Assembly: GCA_010030605.1 (NCBI GenBank)
Contig: RHCK01000108.1
Coordinates: 1-6,060, forward strand
From: Acidimicrobiia bacterium
GTDB lineage: Bacteria; Actinomycetota; Acidimicrobiia; Acidimicrobiales; Ilumatobacteraceae
Reading direction: 5' to 3'
DNA: 6,060 nucleotides
How positions within the stretch are numbered: position 1 is the stretch's first letter; every line of letters starts with the position of its first letter. The translations under genes were made by a program, and so were the position numbers. The notes below the pieces were generated by a model. It saw nothing but the letters and a program-made list of their open reading frames with translations, ran no database searches and was not told where the DNA came from. Shown here in pieces: positions 1-5,071 of the stretch.

Positions 1-751
1 GCTGAACGATGCTGAGCATTTCGGGCATGTCCAACTGACGATTGTCGGTCACCTCGGGATCGTCATCGTCGATGGTGGCGTTCAAAAGATTGGTGAGCAG
101 GTCATCCTGGGGATGGGTGCGACGCAGCTCGATCTGTTCGGCGAAGTAATGCTGGAACTCGTTGACGCCGTACTCGGCCTTGATGCGGTCGTCGATCGAG
201 ATGTTTGTGCCGATACCAGCGATGGAGTCGTCCGACCAACGCTTGAAGTCGGCCAGTCGATCGTCGGGAACGTTGAGCGCCTTGGCGATCACCCGAACCG
301 GAAGCGGAACCGCGAATTCCTTCACGAACTCGATGCGACCCTTGTCGATCCAGGATTCGATGAGCCCCACCGTGATCTCGCGAACGACCGGCTCCATCTC
401 GGCGATCACCTTGGGATGGAACGCGCGGGACACCAAACGCCGGTAGCGCGTGTGCTCGGGCTGATCGGCGGTGAGCATCGTGGGCACTCGCGGATAGCCC
501 TTCGACATCACCTCGGCGAAACGCTCGCGCTCCGGTCCGCTGAGTGGCATGCCCGCGCCACCGAACATCGACGAGTACGTCTGCGGATCGCGCAACACCT
601 GCATGACCAGATCGTGCTTGGTCACCATGTGCACACCAATGCTGCTCACCGGATGAACGGGAGCCTCCTCGCGCATCTTGGCATAGTGCGGAAATGGGCA
701 CTGCTGCGTGGTGGGATCGAATGGGTTGAAGTTCGTGATGTCGACGCTCAT
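1..751 (-). CDS. Cytochrome P450, N-terminal 250 residues (cut by window edge)
   Basis: This is a probable soluble bacterial cytochrome P450, a heme monooxygenase that would take electrons from a ferredoxin and ferredoxin reductase. The frame is open from the ATG at 751 to the left edge, giving 250 residues. It begins MSVDITNFNPFDP and then CPFPHYAKMREEAPV, the usual P450 N-terminus with no membrane anchor. The C-helix signature ADQPEHTRYRRLVSRAF lies near residues 95-111, with heme-propionate-binding His100 and Arg104. The segment FAVPLPVRVIAKALNVP (146-162) followed by FKRWSDD (169-175) is typical of the F-G region and is also seen in the neighbouring P450 at 3673-4962. The I-helix, ExxR and cysteine heme loop lie outside the window, so catalytic competence cannot be checked. 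The start is supported by GGAGA five bases upstream. It lies 58 bp after the oxidoreductase gene on the same strand and is probably co-transcribed with it. The substrate is unknown. Confidence 0.93.
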   Translation of the reverse strand, partial: MSVDITNFNPFDPTTQQCPFPHYAKMREEAPVHPVSSIGVHMVTKHDLVMQVLRDPQTYSSMFGGAGMPLSGPERERFAEVMSKGYPRVPTMLTADQPEHTRYRRLVSRAFHPKVIAEMEPVVREITVGLIESWIDKGRIEFVKEFAVPLPVRVIAKALNVPDDRLADFKRWSDDSIAGIGTNISIDDRIKAEYGVNEFQHYFAEQIELRRTHPQDDLLTNLLNATIDDDDPEVTDNRQLDMPEMLSIVQ

Positions 752-752
752 G

Positions 753-800
753 TGATTCTCCGTGTCCTGAGTCCTGCTGTGCTGATTTCTCGTGTCCTGA
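753..800. repeat. Short imperfect direct repeat, 30-bp period, in the gap before the partial P450
   Basis: The 10-mer CGTGTCCTGA occurs at 761-770 and again at 791-800. Each copy is preceded by a similar TGATT-containing stretch, so units 753-770 and 783-800 match at about 15 of 18 positions. The right-hand arm near 753-761 includes the ribosome binding site of the P450 when read on the minus strand (GGAGA). The second copy carries the related CGAGAAA. It looks like a local duplication of the leader; no function is evident. Confidence 0.5.
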
Positions 801-809
801 TGTTCCGCG

Positions 810-1781
810 TCACTTGCCGGCGAGTCGCTCGACGACCGGGCCAACGGCATCGATGACCGAAGCTCCGAACGACACGTAGCTGATGCCGAAACGCTCGCGA
901 CGTTCGACGATGCGGTCGCAAATCTCGTCGACCGAACCGATGAGGGCGTTGGGATGCTCGGCGAACACTTCGGGGGTCATGCCGAACATCGGCGCCATCT
1001 TGGCACGGGTTCCTTCTCCGTCTGGCGTGACGATGGTGAAGTACGCGGCGATCTCGATTTCGATCTCATCGAAGCGACTACCGGCGCCCTCTTTGACCCA
1101 CTGGATCTTTTGATCGGTGAGTTCGGCCGTCGAGGACCCGATGCCGTCGGGCCCGAGCTTGCCGGACGAATTGTTGAAGTTGAGGCTCACGATGTCGGCC
1201 TCGCGACCGGCGATGGTGAGAACACGCTTCGCACCGCCACCGATCATCAGCGGGGGGCCGGGCTTGCGCACCGGCTTCGGAACGGCCTCGAAACCGACGG
1301 CGTGAACATGACGACCGTCGATGTTCAATTCGCCATCGGCGAACGACGCACGAAGCAAGTCGATGACTTCCTCCATGCGATCGATGCGCACACCGGCACG
1401 ATCGAAGGGGATGCCCATGGCCTCGTATTCGTTCTGAAGCCAGCCAGCGCCGATTCCCAGTTCCAATCGACCTTCGGAGAAGAAGTCCAGGGTGGCGACT
1501 TCCTTGGCCAACATCACCGGATTGCGATAGTCCACGCACAGCACGCGGCATCCGACCTTGATGGTCTCGGTGGCTTCGGCGGCCACCGCCATCGCCGGAA
1601 TGGCGGCCACGGTCTGCACCGGATGTCCGGTGGCGTTCAGCGCCGGACCGGGTCCGATCACGTGGTCGGCCAAGTGGAACGACGAGAACCCCATGGACTC
1701 GGCCTTGCGGGCCAGGTCGCGCCAGTCCTTGGCACTGGCAGGCGCGTACGCCTGCAACCCGAAACGGAACGGCTTGCTCAT
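810..1781 (-). CDS. LLM-class, probably F420-dependent oxidoreductase
   Basis: This 323-residue protein is a luciferase-like (LLM, bacterial luciferase fold) TIM-barrel oxidoreductase. From the start, FRFGLQAYAP is strand 1; SFHLADHVIG (34-43) carries the conserved Asp-His; FFSEGRLELGIGAGW (101-115) is the family hallmark; PPLMIGGGAKR (177-187) and ADIVSLN (195-201) form the cofactor-binding side of the barrel; and LIGSVDEICDRI (280-291) is the typical C-terminal helix. The layout resembles the mycobacterial MSMEG_2516-type F420-dependent subfamily, so F420 is preferred over FMN, but this is inferred from family resemblance. A longer reading of the frame exists, but the ATG at 1781 is chosen because GGAGGTG lies five bases upstream (1787-1793) and the protein aligns from its first residues. 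The gene overlaps the upstream mobile-domain gene by ATGA, which indicates translational coupling. It would transfer hydride to or from an unidentified organic substrate in the cytoplasm. Confidence 0.92.
   Translation of the reverse strand: MSKPFRFGLQAYAPASAKDWRDLARKAESMGFSSFHLADHVIGPGPALNATGHPVQTVAAIPAMAVAAEATETIKVGCRVLCVDYRNPVMLAKEVATLDFFSEGRLELGIGAGWLQNEYEAMGIPFDRAGVRIDRMEEVIDLLRASFADGELNIDGRHVHAVGFEAVPKPVRKPGPPLMIGGGAKRVLTIAGREADIVSLNFNNSSGKLGPDGIGSSTAELTDQKIQWVKEGAGSRFDEIEIEIAAYFTIVTPDGEGTRAKMAPMFGMTPEVFAEHPNALIGSVDEICDRIVERRERFGISYVSFGASVIDAVGPVVERLAGK
1778..1781 (-). other. ATGA stop/start overlap (translational coupling)
   Basis: On the minus strand the TGA stop of the mobile-domain gene (1778-1780) shares bases with the ATG of the oxidoreductase (1779-1781). 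The oxidoreductase's Shine-Dalgarno GGAGGTG lies inside the end of the upstream coding sequence. The two proteins are therefore made from one message, probably in linked amounts. Confidence 0.9.
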
Positions 1782-3520
1782 GCGGGCACCTCCAGAATCG
1801 TGACCGCACCGGTGTCGCCGTTGACCTCGATCAACGAACCGCTCACGATGCGCAAGGTGGCATCGGTCGCCGACACCACACAGGGCAGACCCAGTTCGCG
1901 GCTGACGATGATGGCGTGACTGATCGCGGCGCCCACGTTCACCACCACCGCACCGCACGACATGAACAAGGGCGTCCACGCCGGGTCGGTGTTCGGCGCG
2001 ATCAACACGTCACCGGGCTCGAGTTCGCCCGGGTCCGACGGATCGAGCACCACGCGCGCGCGTCCGACGTAGACACCGGTGCAACCGGGCACGCCTTGCA
2101 CGACGTCGCCCGTGACCGCCTTGGTGGCCGAGCCTTGTCCCTTTTTCTTGTACTGCGACAACGGAGGAACGACACCGTTCTTGATGAAGAACGGTGGTTC
2201 GAGCTTCTGCAGTTCCTGCCAATCGGCGTGACGCGTGGCCAAGGTGTCCTTCATCGATGCACCGTCGAACAAGAACTGATCCAGTTCTTCTTCCAACAGA
2301 GCGAACACGTGATGCGGATCGGCGAGTGAGCCATCGGCCGCACGACGTCGACCCAACTCACGAAAGACCATACGCACCTCGTGCAACGCGCGGATGATGT
2401 TGGTCTTGGTGCGCTCACGAATGGCCATCTGGTTGGCGGCCACCAATGCGCCCTCGAACTGTCCGGCCAATTCCTCGCCCAAGGGCTTCACCAAGGCGCG
2501 AACCTCGTCGGTGAGACGGCGACGCTCGTCGGCCATCCGCTGATTTCGAATGCTGGGCGATTCACCGTCACTTTGCAGACGAATGCGATCGATGGCCGCC
2601 AAGGCGATCTCGGGCTTCGTCTCCCAGGTGTCGGCGCTGATCTCCCATTCGTTCGGTCCGCGAGAACCGAACTCCACCAGGAATTGATCGAAGTCGGCCA
2701 ACCACTTCTTGGCACCGGCATCGGAGGAGGCACGCAGGCGCGCCAACAAGCCGGTCACGCCGGCCTCGAACTCCTTGGTCACGACCGACGACGCGTTGGC
2801 CGAACGGGACAGATCCCACATGCGGTAACTCGGTTCGGCCGAATCGACCTCGCCGATTCCGGCGATCAACTTCATGGCCGTTTCGGGTTGACCGATCGCG
2901 GCGCACACCGCGCCCAACACGCCGGGAGCGATGGCCGAGTCCGACGACGGCGGAGTGTGACTGTCGAACAACTTGCGCAACAACGGCTGCAACATTCGAG
3001 CCCGCGCCAGAAGACCAGCGTCGCTCAAGGTGGTCAGATCGGGTCGACCGCGACGCAACTCGATGGTCATCACCTTCTCGGCGTCCACTTCGGGGATCGA
3101 CGTGGTGGTCATGACGAATCCGAGGTGGGCGAGGATGCCCTCCACCAGATCGGGACGCTCGTCGAGTGGGTGCGCTTCGTAGGGCGGAACCTCGGGATGG
3201 TCGCCGAAGAACGCCAGGTCGAGTTGTTCGACCGTCAACAACGGACTGCGGACGGCCTGCATGCGGACGTTCGCCAGGTTGATGTAGAAGTAACCGGCGA
3301 AAAATCCGCACACCTCGGGCTCGCCGTCGGTGAACTCATCGAAGGTGTAGTTGCCGCCGCGAACGTATCCGTCGCGCCACCCCAACAGGATTCCGTTCTC
3401 CCAGCAGAACTGCTGACTCAACGGACTCGCCGACGAACTGAGAACCTCACCCGCGTTCGCTCGCGTGTAGTGGGGCCACCGCTTGCTCGGTGCCCGGTCG
3501 GTGATCCAACGATCGGCCAT
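1778..3520 (-). CDS. PEP-utilising enzyme mobile-domain protein (PEP synthase / rifampin phosphotransferase-like, no ATP-grasp domain)
   Basis: This 580-residue protein resembles the central and C-terminal parts of PEP synthase, rifampin phosphotransferase and the phenylphosphate synthase large subunit. The C-terminal domain (about 470-575) starts GVPGCTGVYVGRARVV, continues EPGDVLIAPNTDPAWTPLF and contains AAISHAIIVSRELGLPCVV, with the expected phosphorylatable His535. The middle holds FLVEFGSRGPNEWEIS (280-295), matching the FLxxYGHRGPxE element of these families, and RERTKTNIIRALHEVR (368-383) plus LGRRRAADG and DPHHVFALLEEEL (401-413), also characteristic. The N-terminus (YTRANAGEV, 18-26) begins directly in the substrate-domain region. 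No ATP-grasp (PPDK N-terminal) domain is present, so a separate ATP-binding partner is expected. The likely role is phosphate transfer via phosphohistidine to an organic acceptor or PEP/pyruvate; the acceptor is unknown. Start 3520 is chosen because GGGGGAG precedes it, though the spacing is short, and because upstream starts would translate the operator at 3587-3606. Confidence 0.85.
   Translation of the reverse strand: MADRWITDRAPSKRWPHYTRANAGEVLSSSASPLSQQFCWENGILLGWRDGYVRGGNYTFDEFTDGEPEVCGFFAGYFYINLANVRMQAVRSPLLTVEQLDLAFFGDHPEVPPYEAHPLDERPDLVEGILAHLGFVMTTTSIPEVDAEKVMTIELRRGRPDLTTLSDAGLLARARMLQPLLRKLFDSHTPPSSDSAIAPGVLGAVCAAIGQPETAMKLIAGIGEVDSAEPSYRMWDLSRSANASSVVTKEFEAGVTGLLARLRASSDAGAKKWLADFDQFLVEFGSRGPNEWEISADTWETKPEIALAAIDRIRLQSDGESPSIRNQRMADERRRLTDEVRALVKPLGEELAGQFEGALVAANQMAIRERTKTNIIRALHEVRMVFRELGRRRAADGSLADPHHVFALLEEELDQFLFDGASMKDTLATRHADWQELQKLEPPFFIKNGVVPPLSQYKKKGQGSATKAVTGDVVQGVPGCTGVYVGRARVVLDPSDPGELEPGDVLIAPNTDPAWTPLFMSCGAVVVNVGAAISHAIIVSRELGLPCVVSATDATLRIVSGSLIEVNGDTGAVTILEVPA
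1787..1793 (-). promoter_or_regulatory. Strong ribosome binding site deciding the oxidoreductase start
   Basis: GGAGGTG on the minus strand, five bases before the ATG at 1781. It fixes the start at 1781 rather than at the upstream in-frame ATG near 1979, which would extend the protein through the coding region of the preceding gene. Confidence 0.8.
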
Positions 3521-3522
3521 GT

Positions 3523-3529
3523 CTCCCCC
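3523..3529 (-). promoter_or_regulatory. Ribosome binding site of the mobile-domain gene, tight spacing
   Basis: GGGGGAG on the minus strand lies only two bases (AC) before the ATG at 3520, closer than the usual five to nine. No better ATG is seen nearby: the next internal Met is residue 86, and upstream starts run into the operator. The site therefore supports 3520, with some doubt. Confidence 0.55.
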
Positions 3530-3558
3530 ATTCGTTCGGAAGCGGGTTCCCCCGATCC

Positions 3559-3580
3559 GGTCGGACTCCACGATCCGACC
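3559..3580. repeat. Inverted repeat (7-bp stem) in the mobile-domain gene leader
   Basis: GGTCGGA at 3559-3565 and its exact complement TCCGACC at 3574-3580 are separated by eight bases. It lies between the operator at 3587-3606 and the ribosome binding site, so in RNA it would form a hairpin in the 5' leader. In DNA it could be a second protein-binding site. Its ACCGACC-type core resembles the operator spacer CCGACCGA. Confidence 0.5.
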
Positions 3581-3586
3581 AGCAGA

Positions 3587-3606
3587 AACTAACCGACCGA
3601 TTAGTT
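3587..3606. promoter_or_regulatory. Putative operator, AACTAA-N8-TTAGTT (copy 1)
   Basis: A 20-bp inverted repeat with perfect 6-bp arms AACTAA (3587-3592) and TTAGTT (3601-3606). Two further inner pairs give 8 of 10 symmetric positions. It lies 67-86 bp upstream of the mobile-domain gene start, where a promoter for that gene and the two genes behind it should be. The same arms at the same spacing recur at 5011-5030. The dimension suits a TetR-type dimeric repressor, but the regulator is not in the window and its family is inferred. Confidence 0.75.
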
Positions 3607-3643
3607 CCGGCGCTATGTCCAACGACACCACGCAATCTTCGGG

Positions 3644-3671
3644 CCCACGGACCCGGCCTTCGTCCGTCGGG
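3644..3671 (-). terminator. Possible weak terminator hairpin after the complete P450
   Basis: ACGGAC (3647-3652) pairs with GTCCGT (3662-3667) around a nine-base loop, and three further G-C pairs can form past a one-base bulge. The stem sits directly after the P450 stop at 3673-3675. No T-run follows on the minus strand, so intrinsic termination is uncertain and read-through into the mobile-domain gene is possible. Confidence 0.3.
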
Positions 3672-3672
3672 T

Positions 3673-4962
3673 TCAGGCCACGTCGGCGGTGATGCGCAGA
3701 CCGGTGAGACCGCGCAAAACGAACGAGTCGCCGAACCGGAAGTCGTTGTCGGGCGCCAAACGGATGTTCCGCAGTGCCCCGAGAAGCATCTGCGTGGCGA
3801 TACGGGCCTCGGATCTCGCCAAACCCGCTCCGGGACAGAAATGTTCACCGTTTCCGAAGGCCAGGTGCTCCTTGACATTCGAACGCGCCGGATCGACGGA
3901 GTCGGGGGAATCGAACTTGCATTCGTCCCGATTCGCCGATGCGAACAGGATCCACAGGTGGTCACCGGCCGGAATGCGGGTGCCGGCGATCTCGACGTCG
4001 ACCTTGGCTTGCCGGAACAGGCCACCCACCGGCGCCTCCAGCCGCAACATCTCCTCCACCAGACCTTCGATCAGTTCCGGATTGGCGCGAACCCGATCCT
4101 GAAGATCGGGTTCTTCGGCCAGACGCCGCACGATGTTGCCGATCAGGTTGGTCGTCGTCTCGTTGCCCGCCACCAGGAATTGCTGCAACATGCCCAACTG
4201 TTCGTCGTCGGTCAGTTCCTCGCCGTCGATCTGGGCATTGGCGATATCGGACAGAAGGTCGCCGGTGGGAGCGACTTTTCGGGTGGCGATCTGCGCGAGG
4301 AAATACTCCGTGAACTCCTTGGTGGAGATCAGAAAGCCCTTCACCTGTTCGACCGACGGCGAATGGTTGCCGACGGGCATCACGATGTCGTCGGACCAGC
4401 GCTTGAACGTCGACAAGTCGTCGTCGGCCACGCCCAGGGCCATGGCGATGATCGTCATCGGGAGTCCCACGGCGAACCGGGTCACGATGTCGGTCACGCC
4501 GGTACGACTCAGGTCGTCGGTGACGTCGGCGAGCAGTCGCGAGGTGATCTCGACCATCGCGGGCTCCATCGCCCGGATGCGATCGGGGCGAAACGCCGGG
4601 TTCACCAACTTGCGTTGCCGACGATGATCCGGCGGGTCGGCGTTCAGAAGCACCGCCACTCGACCGCGGGTCATGGTGTTCGAACCGAGAACGGCCGCCA
4701 TCTCCGGATCCTTCATCAGTTCCATGATCCCCGCCATCAGGGCTTCGCCGGCCTGGGCCGGGCCGGTGGGACTGAGACTGGAGAAACGGTCGGTGTCGCG
4801 CAGGATGGCGCGCACGTCGTCGTATCGCGAGATGATCCACGCCCCCAGGTCGGCGTTGTAAGGAACACCGTCGGCCTGACGGAGTCCGGCGAAGATCGGA
4901 TACGGGCAGGCGATTGCCGCCTGCTCTCGGTGGATCAGTTGGTCGACGGACTGTGCTGACAT
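3673..4962 (-). CDS. Cytochrome P450 (complete, 429 residues)
   Basis: This is a full-length soluble bacterial P450. The C-helix region ADPPDHRRQRKLVNPAF is at 108-124. The I-helix oxygen-activation motif is AGNETT (265-270), with acid Glu268 and the conserved Thr269. ExxR is EMLR (Glu304-Arg307). The heme loop FGNGEHFCPG runs 369-378, with Cys376 as the axial thiolate. All catalytic elements are present, so it should be active, using external ferredoxin partners that are not encoded here. The length is normal and there is no membrane anchor. The start at 4962 is supported by GAGGG four bases upstream; a longer reading would translate the operator at 5007-5034 and has no P450 homology. The gene is divergent from the molybdoenzyme gene across a shared 109-bp regulatory gap. 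It shares FKRWSDD and neighbouring residues with the partial P450 at 1-751 but is clearly a different subfamily. The substrate cannot be assigned. Confidence 0.96.
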   Translation of the reverse strand: MSAQSVDQLIHREQAAIACPYPIFAGLRQADGVPYNADLGAWIISRYDDVRAILRDTDRFSSLSPTGPAQAGEALMAGIMELMKDPEMAAVLGSNTMTRGRVAVLLNADPPDHRRQRKLVNPAFRPDRIRAMEPAMVEITSRLLADVTDDLSRTGVTDIVTRFAVGLPMTIIAMALGVADDDLSTFKRWSDDIVMPVGNHSPSVEQVKGFLISTKEFTEYFLAQIATRKVAPTGDLLSDIANAQIDGEELTDDEQLGMLQQFLVAGNETTTNLIGNIVRRLAEEPDLQDRVRANPELIEGLVEEMLRLEAPVGGLFRQAKVDVEIAGTRIPAGDHLWILFASANRDECKFDSPDSVDPARSNVKEHLAFGNGEHFCPGAGLARSEARIATQMLLGALRNIRLAPDNDFRFGDSFVLRGLTGLRITADVA

Positions 4963-5006
4963 GGATCCCTCACTCGACTCCGGAGGCGCTGCTGGCTTCG
5001 GTACGA

Positions 5007-5034
5007 CACAAACTAATCGCTGGGTTAGTTTGTG
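5007..5034. promoter_or_regulatory. Putative operator, CACAAACTAA-N8-TTAGTTTGTG (copy 2), divergent promoter region
   Basis: A 28-bp inverted repeat with perfect 10-bp arms at 5007-5016 and 5025-5034 around an 8-bp spacer (5017-5024). Its core AACTAA-N8-TTAGTT is identical in arms and spacing to the site at 3587-3606, while the spacers differ, as expected of a regulator that reads the arms. It lies 45-72 bp upstream of the P450 start (4962) and 38-65 bp upstream of the molybdoenzyme start (5072), so one bound dimer could control both genes. Confidence 0.85.
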
Positions 5035-5036
5035 GT

Positions 5037-5056
5037 TGCCTCGTGGGGTCGAGGCA
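5037..5056 (+). repeat. Leader hairpin before the molybdoenzyme gene
   Basis: TGCCTCG (5037-5043) and CGAGGCA (5050-5056) are perfect complements around the six-base loop TGGGGT. The stem sits between the operator and the ribosome binding site (GAGGGGG, 5060-5066), three bases before it. If transcribed it would form a GC-rich stem that could protect the 5' end or affect ribosome loading. It could also be chance in a GC-rich leader. Confidence 0.5.
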
Positions 5057-5071
5057 CACGAGGGGGCTCGA

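Noticed and set aside
954..1919. Plus-strand open frame of 321 codons opposite the LLM oxidoreductase
   Set aside because: Antisense shadow: no motif, no convincing ribosome binding site, and it spans the boundary of two well-supported minus-strand genes.
2134..2152. A-rich/G-rich run (AAGAAAAAGGGAC on the minus strand) as a programmed frameshift site
   Set aside because: The frame continues straight through into an intact PEP-utiliser domain, encoding a Lys-rich linker, and the alternative frames give no sensible product.
2381..3592. Long plus-strand open frame (403 codons) opposite the mobile-domain gene
   Set aside because: It is antisense to a gene with clear family motifs, its translation is rich in Arg, Gly and His with no recognisable motif, and such frames are a by-product of GC-rich codon positions.
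3521..3631. N-terminal extension of the mobile-domain gene to an ATG at 3631
   Set aside because: It would translate through the AACTAA-N8-TTAGTT operator and the leader stem, and the extra residues show no family match. GGGGGAG at 3523-3529 supports 3520.
3841..4959. Plus-strand open frame of 372 codons opposite the complete P450
   Set aside because: The opposite strand encodes every P450 signature motif; this frame shows no family similarity.
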